Shown: positions 16,878-26,415 of the stretch, piece after piece
Numbering within the stretch: position 1 is the first letter of the stretch
Layout of the letters: every line of letters begins with the position of its first letter
Assembly (NCBI RefSeq): GCF_019218635.1
Contig: NZ_JAHUZB010000003.1
Location: forward strand, 62,001 to 126,000
Direction of reading: 5' to 3'
Length of the DNA: 64,000 nucleotides
From: Enterococcus alishanensis
GTDB lineage: Bacteria; Bacillota; Bacilli; Lactobacillales; Enterococcaceae
Notes under the pieces: model-generated
What the model was told of the DNA's origin: nothing
What the model saw: only the letters and a program-made list of their open reading frames with translations
Databases searched by the model: none
Made by a program: the position numbers and the translations under genes

Positions 16878-18032
16878 ATGGTTGTAAATCGCATGATTTT
16901 AAATGAAACAGGTTATTTTGGGAAAGGCGCAATCACCGAAGTGGCCAACGAAGCCAAAAAACGCGGCTTCAAAAAAGCTTTAGTAGTGACGGATAAGGAT
17001 CTGCTGAAATTTGAAGTGGCGACAAAAGTGATAACTATTTTACAGGAAGCAGATTTGGCTTATGAAATTTTTGATGGGATTGTACCAAATCCGACGATTG
17101 AAGATGTGCAAGCGGGCGTTGCAGCTTGTAAAGCGGCGAAGGCAGATTATATTGTGGCGATTGGCGGCGGCTCACCGATTGATACCGCAAAAGCAATTGG
17201 AATTATCATTGAAAATCCTGAATTTTTCGACGTGATTAGTTTAGAAGGCACCGCAGCGACAAAAAAACCAAGTCTGCCGATTTTAGCAGTGCCGACAACT
17301 TCTGGTACAGCAGCAGAAGTGACGATTAATTATGTGATTACTGATGCAAAAAATCATCGCAAATTTGTCTGCGTCGATCCTCACGATATTCCGGTGGTGG
17401 CTTTTGTCGACAGCGATATGATGATGGGCATGCCGAAAAGTTTATGCGCAGCAACGGGAATGGATGCTTTGACCCACGCGATTGAAGGTTTCGTAACTAA
17501 GGGCGCTTGGGAAATGAGCGACATGTTGCATATTAAAGCGATTGAAATAATTGCGAATTCATTACGTCAATCTTTTGCAGGAGATCAATCTGCTAGAGAA
17601 GCGATGGCATTGGGACAATATATTGCTGGCATGGGCTTTTCGAATGTTGGTTTAGGTTTGGTTCACGGCATGGCCCATCCATTAAGTGCCTGGTACAATA
17701 TTCCCCACGGTGTGGCATGCGCAACTTTATTGCCGCTAATTATGGATTACAATAAAGATTTTACTGGCGAGAAATACCGCGAAATCGCTGAGAAATTTAA
17801 TATCCCAGGGGCTGATCAATTACCGTTGTCAGAAGTACGGGAAAAAGCTGTCTCTGCCGTGAAGCAACTAGGCATTGATGTAGGCATTCCGCAAAACTTG
17901 ACGGAATTAGGAGTGAAGAAAGAAGATATTCCACAAATTGCTAAAGATGCGTTAAAAGATGTCACCACACCAGGGAATCCACGAGAAACAACGGTGGAAG
18001 AGATTATCACGTTGTATAATGACATGTTGTAG
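16878..18032 (+). CDS. fucO: Lactaldehyde reductase (iron-dependent group III alcohol dehydrogenase)
   Basis: This 384-residue enzyme matches FucO in length and places all four iron ligands at the same positions: Asp196, His200, His263 and His277. The cofactor motif GGGSPIDTAK is also present. FucO reduces L-lactaldehyde to 1,2-propanediol, or glycolaldehyde to ethylene glycol, regenerating NAD. It is the last gene of the locus that contains the RhaD-type aldolase, so the two fit a fermentative pathway in which the aldolase releases lactaldehyde. A terminator follows directly. Confidence 0.9.
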   Translation: MVVNRMILNETGYFGKGAITEVANEAKKRGFKKALVVTDKDLLKFEVATKVITILQEADLAYEIFDGIVPNPTIEDVQAGVAACKAAKADYIVAIGGGSPIDTAKAIGIIIENPEFFDVISLEGTAATKKPSLPILAVPTTSGTAAEVTINYVITDAKNHRKFVCVDPHDIPVVAFVDSDMMMGMPKSLCAATGMDALTHAIEGFVTKGAWEMSDMLHIKAIEIIANSLRQSFAGDQSAREAMALGQYIAGMGFSNVGLGLVHGMAHPLSAWYNIPHGVACATLLPLIMDYNKDFTGEKYREIAEKFNIPGADQLPLSEVREKAVSAVKQLGIDVGIPQNLTELGVKKEDIPQIAKDALKDVTTPGNPRETTVEEIITLYNDML

Positions 18033-18040
18033 CAGTTGTT

Positions 18041-18077
18041 AAAAAAAGCCGGAAACTTAATTGTTTTCGGCTTTTTT
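18041..18077 (+). terminator. Rho-independent terminator of the third PTS locus
   Basis: AAAAAAGCCGGAAAC pairs with GTTTTCGGCTTTTTT around a short loop, giving a strong GC-cored stem with a T-tract. Confidence 0.9.
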
Positions 18078-18439
18078 GGTGTTTAAGATGTAAAGTCCAA
18101 TATACCAGTCACTTAAAATCGTAAAAAGGTTATATCCATTTGACGAGTAATTTTTCAAATTGAATCATCGATAGCTGTAAATACAAATATTGTTTATCGT
18201 TAAAATATAGTAAGCTGTTTGTAATTATTCATAGTTGATCCTTCTTAATAGTGTTCTTACCAAACTTCTTTTATATAAATTTCAGCGATGAGCCATTTTT
18301 GTGTGTAAATTCAAGGTATTGCATTTTCTTATTAAAAGCACCATCATAACTCTATGAGTCTTATCTTAATAACGAGATCTTTTGTGGAGAATTTCACATT
18401 AAACTGTTATAATATGACAGTGGAAAGGGGTGCACAGAG
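18078..18439. other. Intergenic region; AT-rich, contains the selD promoter only
   Basis: No gene is visible in these 362 bases. I looked here for a tRNA-Sec (selC) because the selenium genes follow, and found no GC-rich 90-100 base cloverleaf. The only clear signal is the promoter near the right end. Confidence 0.6.
18405..18413 (+). promoter_or_regulatory. Extended -10 promoter for the selenium operon
   Basis: TGTTATAAT fits the extended -10 form TGNTATAAT perfectly. A poor -35 (TTGTGG near 18382) lies upstream. The ATG of selD begins 27 bases downstream. Confidence 0.65.
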
Positions 18440-19462
18440 ATGGAATCAGTGCAACAATTAATTGTATGTGGCGGATGTAATGCCAAAATTGGACCGGGGA
18501 ATTTAGGTGATCTTTTAGCTGATTTACCTAAGTCAAAAAATGAGAACTTATTAGTGGGCTTTGATTCGACTGATGATGCCGCTGTTATTAAACTAACAGA
18601 TGATTTGGCGATTATCCAGACGGTTGATTTTTTCCCAACGATGGTGACTGACCCTTACTTATTTGGAAAAATTGCGGCAGCCAATGCCTTAAGTGACGTC
18701 TATGCGATGGGCGGAACAGTGTTATCGGCTTTAAATATCGTGGCATTTCCAGAAGAAAAAGATTTACATATATTAAAAGAAATTTTACGGGGCGGGGCTG
18801 AAAAAGTCGAGGAAGCTGGTGCAATTTTAGCCGGTGGTCATTCGATTCATGATCATTCAGTCAAATATGGCTTGTCTGTGACAGGCACTGTTGATCCCGA
18901 AAAAATTTATCAAAATAACACTTGTCAAGTTGGGGACCATTTAATTTTAACTAAACCATTAGGCGTTAGCATTTTAACTGTCGGCTATTCAGCAGGTGAA
19001 GTATCAGAAGAAGCTTTTAATCAAGCGACTAAATCAATGGAAACTTTGAATAAATATGCGATGAATATTATTCGCAATTATCCAATCACGAGCTGTACCG
19101 ATGTGACAGGTTTTGGTTTAGCTGGACATCTACATGAGATGGTGGGAGAAAAATTCTCCGCTGAAATTTATTCGAAAAAGCTACCGTATTTTGAGGAAGC
19201 TTATACTGCCGCCAAAGAATTTATTTTAACAGCTGGCGGTCAACGCAATCGTAATTATATGGAGAGCAAGATGGATTTCACGATTGAAGATTTTGGAATT
19301 GAAGAATTGTTATATGATCCACAGACTTCAGGTGGTTTATTGGTTTCAGTACCTGAAGCTGATGCAGAAAAATTAGTTTCAGAGCTACAATCAGCTGGTA
19401 TTCCAGCAGAAGATTTCGGCGTGGTGATTCCAAGAGAAGAAAAAGATATTATCGTTTATTAA
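18440..19462 (+). CDS. selD: Selenophosphate synthetase
   Basis: This 340-residue enzyme makes selenophosphate from selenide and ATP. The N-terminal motif GGCNAKIGPG carries the catalytic Cys13 and Lys16 at the same spacing as Cys17/Lys20 of E. coli SelD, so this is the cysteine rather than the selenocysteine form. Further family motifs are GFDSTDDAAV, DFFPTMVTDPY, AGGHS and DVTGFGLAGH. It is the first gene of a six-gene selenium operon and supplies the selenium donor for SelA and any other selenium pathway. An extended -10 promoter lies upstream. Confidence 0.95.
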   Translation: MESVQQLIVCGGCNAKIGPGNLGDLLADLPKSKNENLLVGFDSTDDAAVIKLTDDLAIIQTVDFFPTMVTDPYLFGKIAAANALSDVYAMGGTVLSALNIVAFPEEKDLHILKEILRGGAEKVEEAGAILAGGHSIHDHSVKYGLSVTGTVDPEKIYQNNTCQVGDHLILTKPLGVSILTVGYSAGEVSEEAFNQATKSMETLNKYAMNIIRNYPITSCTDVTGFGLAGHLHEMVGEKFSAEIYSKKLPYFEEAYTAAKEFILTAGGQRNRNYMESKMDFTIEDFGIEELLYDPQTSGGLLVSVPEADAEKLVSELQSAGIPAEDFGVVIPREEKDIIVY

Positions 19463-19476
19463 GGAGAGAATAGGTT

Positions 19477-20085
19477 ATGTTTAAAGTTAATGCATTAGGA
19501 ATGGCTTGCCCATTACCGGTTATTGAAACAAAAAAAGCTTTACGTGAACATGAAGCCGTAGAAACGTTAGTCGATAATGAAATTGCTACACAGAACTTGC
19601 ATAAGATGGCGGATCAATTAGGTTATGTCTATCAAATGAACCAAGATAGTCCCCAACATTATACAGTCGTAATTTCAAAAGCGAACGGCGAAGAAACCGA
19701 TATTCCTGATCCAGAAGTGACTGAAGAAGTTGTGGTTGCACCAAAGTCTGACGATTATATTGTGGTGATTGACACTAACACGATCGGTCAAGGCTCAGAA
19801 GAATTAGGTAAAAACTTATTAAAAATGTTTATTTATTCATTAACCGAGCAGGATGTTTTACCTAGTAAAATTATTTTCTACAATGGTGGTGTGCAGTCTG
19901 TGATTGAAGGCTCTGACTCAGTAGAAGATTTGATAAAATTACAAGATAATGGTGTAGAAATTTATGCTTGCGGTGCTTGTTTGAACTTCTTTGAAATTAC
20001 CGATCAAGTGGCTGTCGGTGAAGTTACTAATATGTTCCGCATTATCGAAATGATGCGGGTATCTGACCGGATTGTGAAACCATAA
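19477..20085 (+). CDS. yedF: YedF family selenium-metabolism protein (TusA + DsrE-like domains)
   Basis: This 202-residue protein has an N-terminal TusA/SirA-like domain with the CPLPVIETKKAL motif (Cys11 region) and a C-terminal DsrE-like domain containing ACGACLNFF. YedF proteins co-occur with selD and are thought to carry or relay reactive selenium or sulfur; this role is inferred rather than proven. It starts 14 bases after selD with an AAGGAGAG site. Length and architecture are normal for the two-domain form. Confidence 0.9.
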   Translation: MFKVNALGMACPLPVIETKKALREHEAVETLVDNEIATQNLHKMADQLGYVYQMNQDSPQHYTVVISKANGEETDIPDPEVTEEVVVAPKSDDYIVVIDTNTIGQGSEELGKNLLKMFIYSLTEQDVLPSKIIFYNGGVQSVIEGSDSVEDLIKLQDNGVEIYACGACLNFFEITDQVAVGEVTNMFRIIEMMRVSDRIVKP

Positions 20086-20110
20086 AAATTATTTTAAGGA
20101 GTATTTGGCG

Positions 20111-20377
20111 ATGGAGAAATTTGGCGTCGCCCTCTTTTACTCAACCCATGAAGCGATGAAAGCTGAAAAAATTGCCAAAGAAGCCCGACTACAGGCGCGA
20201 ATCATTCCCACTCCGGAAAAGATTTACGCCAGTTGCGGCTTTTCTTTAAAGTATCCCTTGGAAAATCATCAGCTGTTAGACGCGTTATTAAAACAGGCTG
20301 AAGTAAAATCAGAAGGCTATTATATTGGGGAGCAAGAGGGCTTGAAAGCAACATATCAAAAAAGAGAGGAAGATTAG
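20111..20377 (+). CDS. DUF3343 protein (putative Se/S carrier)
   Basis: This 88-residue protein matches the DUF3343 family, small proteins found next to YedF, selD and cysteine-desulfurase-like genes. It has the family's [12 protein letters not shown] start and an internal SCGFSLKY segment whose Cys may carry selenium or sulfur. The ATG at 20111 is preferred over an in-frame TTG at 20105 because AAGGAG at 20096-20101 is better spaced. It is followed after one base by selB. Confidence 0.85.
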   Translation: MEKFGVALFYSTHEAMKAEKIAKEARLQARIIPTPEKIYASCGFSLKYPLENHQLLDALLKQAEVKSEGYYIGEQEGLKATYQKREED

Positions 20378-20378
20378 C

Positions 20379-22271
20379 TTGGCAAATATTGTTATTGGAA
20401 CGGCCGGACACATCGACCACGGGAAAACCACGCTGATTAAGGCCTTGACGGGGATTGAAACCGATACCACGAAGGAAGAGAAAAAGCGCGGCATGTCGAT
20501 TAATTTGGGCTTTGCATATTTAGATTTAAAAAACGGGATGCGGGTAGGAATTGTCGACGTTCCTGGTCATGAAAAGTTCATCAAAAACATGGTAGCTGGG
20601 CTTCCGGGAATTAATCTAGTGTTATTGGTGATTGATGCCCAAGAAGGTATCATGCCTCAGACTAAGGAACATATTGATATTTTAACCTTGTTAGGAATTC
20701 GAGATTTTCTGATTGTGTTGACTAAAGTTGATACCGTTGATCCTGACTTAAAAGAACTAGTAGTTGACGACATTCGGGACCAATTAAAAGAAACACCATT
20801 AGCTGATGCAGAAATTATCGAAACTGACGCTGTGACCGGCACAGGTATTCCTGAATTACTGGAAAGAATTCAGACACATGCGGAAAATATCAGTGAAACT
20901 ACCCAAAATGGACAAGCTCGTATCAATGTCGATCGGGTATTTAGTGTCAAAGGATTTGGGACGGTTATTACTGGCACGTTATTGGATGGTCCAATTAAGG
21001 TTGGTACCGAATTGCATCTATATCCAGAAGGAAAAAAAGTTCGGGTACGAAATATCCAAGTCCACGAAACTGATGTAGAAGAAGCTTTTCCTGGTCAACG
21101 AACGGCTTTGAATTTAGCTAATTTGAGTAAGGATGAGATTCAACGGGGGGATGTTTTGTCAATTTCTGACAAATTACATGATACTTGGATGTTGGATGTT
21201 AAAATAAAATGTTTGCCAGAAGTAGAAAATGGGATTGGCTTATGGGATCGAGTGCGGTTATTAATCGGCACGCGAGAAGTCATGGCTCGAACGGTTCCTT
21301 TAGGTGCAGAATGGATTGCTCCTGGGACAGAAGGTTTTTTACAGTTGCGCTTAGAAGAACAAGTGGCTGTCAAAGAACGAGATCATTTTATTTTGCGGGC
21401 CTATTCACCAATGGAGACGATTGCTGGTGGTGAAGTGTTAGATGTTGCACCAAGCAAGCATCGCCGCTTTAAAGTAGAAGTCTTAGAAAGTTTGAAGGCT
21501 AAAGAAGAAGGCAGTACTGAAGAAATTATTGCTGACTTTATGACCAATAAAAAACAACCATTTACAACTGCAAAAGAATTGGCCGATTATCTAGGCACTG
21601 CTCAAAACGAGTTGACCGAAATTTTGGCAGAGATGGTCACGGAAAATCAGTTGATTCAAACCAAAGTCGGTTATTTAACGTCAGTAAGCTATGCCAAATT
21701 AGAGGAACAAGCATCAGCCATTATTGATGAGTACCATAAGAAATTCCGTTTACGCCAAGGGATTCCAACTGAAGAGTTCCGCTCACGTTTACGAAAAAAT
21801 TTATCGGATAAAGAGATTACTGCTTTGCTGCAATTATTAACCGAAAACCAATTAATCAAGTCAGCCAATGATAAGCTTGCTTTAGCTGAGTTCACTGTCA
21901 CATTTAATAAATATCAAGAAGCTGCCCAAGCCAAGATTGAAAAAATGTTAGCTGATAGTGGTTATACGCCAGTTAAAAAAGAAGACTTAGAAGTGTTGGA
22001 TAAAAATGCACCGGAAGTTTTAGAGGCAATGAATGGCGATAGGGTTATCTTTTTAACTCATGAATTTGTTATTCTGAAAAAAGTTTATCAAGAGGCCATA
22101 GACTTAATTAAAAAATATATTGCTGAACACCAGCAAATGACGCTGGGAGATTTCCGTGACATGACCCAATCTAGCCGTAAAGCTTCCATGTTAATTTTAG
22201 AATATTTGGATAAAGAAAATGTGACGAAACGTGTTGAAAACTACCGTGTTTTAGGAGAAAAGGGGAAATAA
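20379..22271 (+). CDS. selB: Selenocysteine-specific elongation factor SelB
   Basis: This 630-residue translation GTPase delivers Sec-tRNA to in-frame UGA codons. The G motifs are intact ([25 protein letters not shown]), EF-Tu-like domains II and III follow, and the C-terminal ~280 residues form the winged-helix repeats that bind SECIS RNA. The length is that of complete bacterial SelB. It uses a TTG start preceded by GAGAGGAAG; no ATG is nearby. Its presence implies genuine selenocysteine decoding, not only selenium cofactor or tRNA modification, although no tRNA-Sec gene lies in this window. Confidence 0.95.
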   Translation: MANIVIGTAGHIDHGKTTLIKALTGIETDTTKEEKKRGMSINLGFAYLDLKNGMRVGIVDVPGHEKFIKNMVAGLPGINLVLLVIDAQEGIMPQTKEHIDILTLLGIRDFLIVLTKVDTVDPDLKELVVDDIRDQLKETPLADAEIIETDAVTGTGIPELLERIQTHAENISETTQNGQARINVDRVFSVKGFGTVITGTLLDGPIKVGTELHLYPEGKKVRVRNIQVHETDVEEAFPGQRTALNLANLSKDEIQRGDVLSISDKLHDTWMLDVKIKCLPEVENGIGLWDRVRLLIGTREVMARTVPLGAEWIAPGTEGFLQLRLEEQVAVKERDHFILRAYSPMETIAGGEVLDVAPSKHRRFKVEVLESLKAKEEGSTEEIIADFMTNKKQPFTTAKELADYLGTAQNELTEILAEMVTENQLIQTKVGYLTSVSYAKLEEQASAIIDEYHKKFRLRQGIPTEEFRSRLRKNLSDKEITALLQLLTENQLIKSANDKLALAEFTVTFNKYQEAAQAKIEKMLADSGYTPVKKEDLEVLDKNAPEVLEAMNGDRVIFLTHEFVILKKVYQEAIDLIKKYIAEHQQMTLGDFRDMTQSSRKASMLILEYLDKENVTKRVENYRVLGEKGK

Positions 22272-22272
22272 A

Positions 22273-23403
22273 ATGGGCTATTATTTCGATAATGCTGCGA
22301 CGACCTTGCAAAAACCACCAGTTGTGGCAAAAAAAGTAGCGGAAATTTTGTCAGCTGATGCTTATGGCAATCCATCTCGTGGCGCCCACGGTTATTCTTT
22401 GAACGCTTATCAAGTAGTGGATGAAGCACGGGAAAATCTAAAAAAACTTTTTCACGCTAATCAAAATTACGAAGTAGCTTTTACCAACAACGCCACTGTG
22501 GCTTTAAATGAAGTGTTAAAAGGCTTACTGCAAGCTGGTGATCACGTAATTACAACTAGCTGGGAACACAATTCTGTTTTGCGCCCGCTATATCAACTGG
22601 AAACAAGTGGGATAACGCTAGATTTTGTCAGCAGCTCATCTGTAACTGGCGAATTAAATTTAGCGGAGTTCGTTGAAAAAATAACTGCAAATACCAAAGC
22701 AATTGTCATCAACCATGCGTCAAATGTAACGGGGAATTTAGTTGATTTGTCTGCAATTAAGAAAATTTGTCGTGAGCATCACTTATTCTTAGTGGTGGAT
22801 GCTTCGCAAACAGCAGGTGTAGTGTCTATTGATTTATCAGATGAGGGCATTGATGCGCTATGTTTCACTGGTCATAAAAGTTTATATGGTCCACAGGGAA
22901 CTGGTGGTGTTTGTTTGAAAAAAGATTTACCATTAGAGCCGGTTTTAACTGGTGGCGATGGGATGCAAAGTTTTTCTAAGACACAGCCCAAGCGCTTGCC
23001 GACGTTATTAGAAGCCGGCACTGTAAATGTACCTGGGATTGCTGGTTTAGGTGCTAGTGTCGCATGGTTATTGGAAAATCCCTATCAATCCAATGATTTG
23101 GGAGAATTATTTGTCACTGAACTACAAAAAATGCCAGAGGTTAATTTATATGGTGATTTTACCAAACCACGGGTAGATGTTTTTTCATTAAATATCAAAG
23201 ATGCGGAATCGGCAATCGTGAGTGATTTATTGTGGTCGGAATTTGAAATTGCTACACGACCAGGTTATCATTGTGCACCCTTGATGCATGAAGCGTTAGG
23301 CACAGCAGATCGCGGGACAGTTCGTTTTTCATTTTCACGTTTTACCACTAAGGCTGAAGTCGTTTTAGCGATTGAAGCTTTGAAAGATTTAGCGCAACGT
23401 TAG
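22273..23403 (+). CDS. Cysteine desulfurase-like class V aminotransferase
   Basis: This 376-residue PLP enzyme starts one base after the selB stop. It has the PLP-binding lysine at residue 202 in TGHKSLYGPQG and a catalytic-loop cysteine at about 334 in YHCAPLMHEALGT. These mark the Csd/NifS-like subgroup that clusters with selD, yedF and DUF3343. It probably mobilises sulfur or selenium from cysteine or selenocysteine and supplies SelD. A generic role in iron-sulfur assembly is less likely given its place in the operon. Confidence 0.9.
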   Translation: MGYYFDNAATTLQKPPVVAKKVAEILSADAYGNPSRGAHGYSLNAYQVVDEARENLKKLFHANQNYEVAFTNNATVALNEVLKGLLQAGDHVITTSWEHNSVLRPLYQLETSGITLDFVSSSSVTGELNLAEFVEKITANTKAIVINHASNVTGNLVDLSAIKKICREHHLFLVVDASQTAGVVSIDLSDEGIDALCFTGHKSLYGPQGTGGVCLKKDLPLEPVLTGGDGMQSFSKTQPKRLPTLLEAGTVNVPGIAGLGASVAWLLENPYQSNDLGELFVTELQKMPEVNLYGDFTKPRVDVFSLNIKDAESAIVSDLLWSEFEIATRPGYHCAPLMHEALGTADRGTVRFSFSRFTTKAEVVLAIEALKDLAQR

Positions 23404-23418
23404 AAAGGACAGGCAAGT

Positions 23419-24801
23419 ATGGCAAACCAAATACAGAAAATTTTAGCGCAATTACCGAGTGTTGATTTGTTATTAAAACAAATTCCAACCGAAGAATTAA
23501 CTCATTCGAAAGTTAAAGAAAAATTACAAAAAATTTTAGCTGAAATTCGGCAGGCAGTTTTAGCTGGTGACATGACTGAAGCGCCTAGTGAACAAGAAAT
23601 TATCGCTTTGACTTTAGATGAATTAGATAAACATCAATATTCCTTCAAGCGGGTAATCAACGCTACCGGTACAATATTACACACCAATCTAGGGCGTTCC
23701 AATCTATCTGAGCGAGTGCGACAACAATTAAATGAAGTCAGTTTCAATTATTCAAATTTGGAATTTGATTTATCAAACGGGCAACGAGGTTCCCGTTATA
23801 GTCACTTAGTTTCGGTGATTCAAAAATTAACAGGTGCTGAAGATGTGATTGTCGTGAATAATAATGCGGCGGCGGTTTTACTAGCGCTAAATACACTGGC
23901 TGATCAAAAAGAAGTCTTAGTTTCTCGTGGAGAATTAGTCGAAATCGGTGGTGCTTTTCGGATTCCTGAGGTAGTGACGGCGGCAGGCGGTGAAATTGTT
24001 GAAGTCGGTACCACCAATCGCACCCACATTAAAGATTTTCGTGAAGGTGTCAATGAAAATACAGGTGCCTTATTAAAAGTTCACACTAGTAACTATCGGA
24101 TTATCGGTTTTACAGCGAAGGCGGATTTGGCAGAGTTAGCTGAATTAGCTAAAGAACATGGGCTCCCTTTGATTGATGATTTGGGCTCAGGTTTATTGAT
24201 TGATATGCGTCAATTTGGGTTGCCATATGAACCATCCATTCGTGAAGTCCTAAAATTGGGTGCCGACATCGTAACTTTCAGTGGTGATAAATTATTGGGT
24301 GGACCACAAGCTGGTATTATTGTTGGTAAGAAAAAATATATTGAACAAATGAAGAAAAATCAATTGTTGCGGGCAATTCGAATTGACAAGATGACCTTGG
24401 CAGCTTTGGAAGCGACTTTAAGTCTTTACTTGGATGAAAAGGAAGCTATACGGGAAATTCCAACACTCAGAATGATTGCCCAAAAACCAGAGGAAATCGC
24501 TGAAAAAGCACAGACTTTAAAAGAGAGATTAGACGATATTTCTGACCAACTACAAGTGGAAGTCTTACCAGACGATAGTAAAATCGGCGGGGGTTCTTAC
24601 CCTGAGCACCTTCTACCAACATTTGCGGTAACACTAAAAAGTCAGACGGATACTGCCGATGAATTGCAAACTAAACTACGGGAACAAAAAGTGCCGATTA
24701 TTTCACGCGTGAAAAATGAACGGAATTATTTGGATTTAAGAACGATTGAAGTAGCTGATTTTGATGTAATAGCGGCAGAAATTGCAAAAATGTTTGCATA
24801 A
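23419..24801 (+). CDS. selA: L-seryl-tRNA(Sec) selenium transferase
   Basis: This 460-residue PLP enzyme converts seryl-tRNA(Sec) to selenocysteyl-tRNA(Sec) using selenophosphate. The PLP lysine is Lys291 in FSGDKLLGGPQAG, close to Lys295 of E. coli SelA, and the N-terminal tRNA-binding region (about 1-70) is present. Other family motifs are INATGTILHTNLGR and SNYRIIGF. It closes the selenium operon and is followed by a long terminator. The length is that of full bacterial SelA. Confidence 0.95.
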   Translation: MANQIQKILAQLPSVDLLLKQIPTEELTHSKVKEKLQKILAEIRQAVLAGDMTEAPSEQEIIALTLDELDKHQYSFKRVINATGTILHTNLGRSNLSERVRQQLNEVSFNYSNLEFDLSNGQRGSRYSHLVSVIQKLTGAEDVIVVNNNAAAVLLALNTLADQKEVLVSRGELVEIGGAFRIPEVVTAAGGEIVEVGTTNRTHIKDFREGVNENTGALLKVHTSNYRIIGFTAKADLAELAELAKEHGLPLIDDLGSGLLIDMRQFGLPYEPSIREVLKLGADIVTFSGDKLLGGPQAGIIVGKKKYIEQMKKNQLLRAIRIDKMTLAALEATLSLYLDEKEAIREIPTLRMIAQKPEEIAEKAQTLKERLDDISDQLQVEVLPDDSKIGGGSYPEHLLPTFAVTLKSQTDTADELQTKLREQKVPIISRVKNERNYLDLRTIEVADFDVIAAEIAKMFA

Positions 24802-24808
24802 AAATAAG

Positions 24809-24877
24809 AAGTGAGTTTAATTTGAAGTAAGTCAGGAATGAGATCTGATTATTTGCTTCATTTTAAAGCTCACTTTT
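24809..24877 (+). terminator. Long rho-independent terminator after selA
   Basis: AGTGAG at the left pairs with CTCACT at the right through a nested stem (TTGAAGTAA / TTGCTTCA, CAG/CTG at the tip) followed by TTTTTT. Confidence 0.8.
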
Positions 24878-24996
24878 TTGTTATTTTAGCCACAAATAAA
24901 GGATAAAAATAATTTTTTTGTCAAAAAAATATTTATACAACCTGAATTATTTGTGATAAGATGAACGTGTAATTTTAAACAGGAGGCGAGAAAAAA

Positions 24997-26355
24997 ATGT
25001 CGAAGCTTTTAATCAAGAATGCCAAGACGATGGTGACTTGTGATGATCAAGACCGCGTGTTGGAAAATGTCAATCTCTTAATTGAAAACGGTGTCATTAC
25101 GTATATCGGACCGGATCATCAAACCGCCGATGAAGAAATTGATGCCAGCCATCACTTGGTTTATCCCGGTCTAGTCAATACTCACCATCATTTGTATCAA
25201 ACATTTACCCGGAATTTACCTGATGTGCAAAATATGGAATTGTTTGATTGGTTGGTTTATTTGTATGAGTTGTGGAAAAATTTAGATGACGAAGTGATTT
25301 ATTATTCTACTATGACTGGCTTAGGAGAATTATTGAAGACTGGCTGCACCACGGCTTTCGATCACCATTATGTTTTTCCGCAAGGTAGTGAAAGTGGCAT
25401 CATGGAAGCCCAGTTTGCTAGTGCTGATCAGCTGGGTATGCGATTACACGCGGCACGAGGCAGTATGGATTTGAGCAAAAAAGATGGCGGCTTGCCACCA
25501 GATTCTGTCGTGCAGGATATTGATACGATTTTGAAAGATTCAGAACGTTTGGTGAAAAAATTCCACGATCCTGCTGAGTTCTCTATGCATCAAGTGGTTT
25601 TGGCTCCGTGCTCACCTTTTAGTGTTACCACTGATTTAATGAAAGAAACGGCAAAATTAGCGCGTCATTTAGAGGTGCGCTTGCACACTCATTTGGCGGA
25701 AACAATGGATGAAGAAGTCTATGTAAAAGAGCATTATAATATGCGTCCGTTAGAATTTATGGAGACTTTAGGTTGGACCGGTAGCGATGTCTGGTATGCC
25801 CACGGAATTTTCTTTAATGATGATGAATTGAAATTTTTGGCAAAAACTCAGACAGGGGTAGCTCACTGTCCATGTTCTAATATGAAATTGTCTTCAGGTA
25901 TTTGTAAAGTGCCGCGGATGTTAGAATTAGGCGTGCCGGTGGGACTAGGTGTTGATGGTTCTGCCAGCAATGATGGCTCAAATTTATTGGAAGATTTGCG
26001 GGTGAGTTATCTACTGCATCGCTTAAATTCTTCTACTAAAGCGCCGACTGGTTATGATATTTTGAAGATGGCTACACGAGGTAGTGCAACTTTATTGGGT
26101 CGAAAAGATATTGGCTCATTAGAAGTAGGTAAAGCCGGTGACTTATTTATGATTGACACTAGAAACTTGGCTTTAGTCGGTACCTTGCAAGATCCGAAAT
26201 CTTTACTAGGAACAGTTGGTTGGAAAAATTCAGTAGCCAATACCGTTGTTGCTGGTAAAGTGGTGGTGCGTGATGGGCAGTTAGTTAATGTTGATGAAAG
26301 AGAAATGGCTGAAAAAGCTAATGCAGTTGATTTTCAGTTTTTAGCTCGTAAATAA
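24997..26355 (+). CDS. Amidohydrolase, probable 8-oxoguanine deaminase
   Basis: This 452-residue metal-dependent hydrolase belongs to the ATZ/TRZ branch of the amidohydrolase superfamily. Metal ligands are visible in NTHHHLYQTF, HTHLAETMDEE and the aspartate of GVDGSASNDGSN; a further conserved segment is AHCPCSNMKL. The segments GGLPPDSVVQD and VDGSASND match 8-oxoguanine deaminases, which convert 8-oxoguanine to urate. SsnA-like or guanine-deaminase-like activity is an alternative. It follows the selenium operon behind its own promoter region. Selenium-dependent purine hydroxylases exist in enterococci, so a functional link to purine use is possible but not shown here. Confidence 0.78.
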   Translation: MSKLLIKNAKTMVTCDDQDRVLENVNLLIENGVITYIGPDHQTADEEIDASHHLVYPGLVNTHHHLYQTFTRNLPDVQNMELFDWLVYLYELWKNLDDEVIYYSTMTGLGELLKTGCTTAFDHHYVFPQGSESGIMEAQFASADQLGMRLHAARGSMDLSKKDGGLPPDSVVQDIDTILKDSERLVKKFHDPAEFSMHQVVLAPCSPFSVTTDLMKETAKLARHLEVRLHTHLAETMDEEVYVKEHYNMRPLEFMETLGWTGSDVWYAHGIFFNDDELKFLAKTQTGVAHCPCSNMKLSSGICKVPRMLELGVPVGLGVDGSASNDGSNLLEDLRVSYLLHRLNSSTKAPTGYDILKMATRGSATLLGRKDIGSLEVGKAGDLFMIDTRNLALVGTLQDPKSLLGTVGWKNSVANTVVAGKVVVRDGQLVNVDEREMAEKANAVDFQFLARK

Positions 26356-26362
26356 ATGTGGT

Positions 26363-26400
26363 AAACTGCTGTCAAAGCTATTTTTGATAGCAGTTTTTTT
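26363..26400 (+). terminator. Rho-independent terminator after the deaminase gene
   Basis: AACTGCT and TCAAA pair with TTTGA and AGCAGTT, followed by a T-tract. The next gene's ribosome site GAGGAG begins right after it. Confidence 0.8.
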
Positions 26401-26415
26401 GAGGAGTTGAAAAAA

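Noticed and set aside
18078-18439. Possible selC (tRNA-Sec) upstream of selD
   Set aside because: No GC-rich cloverleaf with a long acceptor and extra arm was seen; the region is AT-rich throughout. The gap after selA was also inspected and holds only a terminator and a promoter region.
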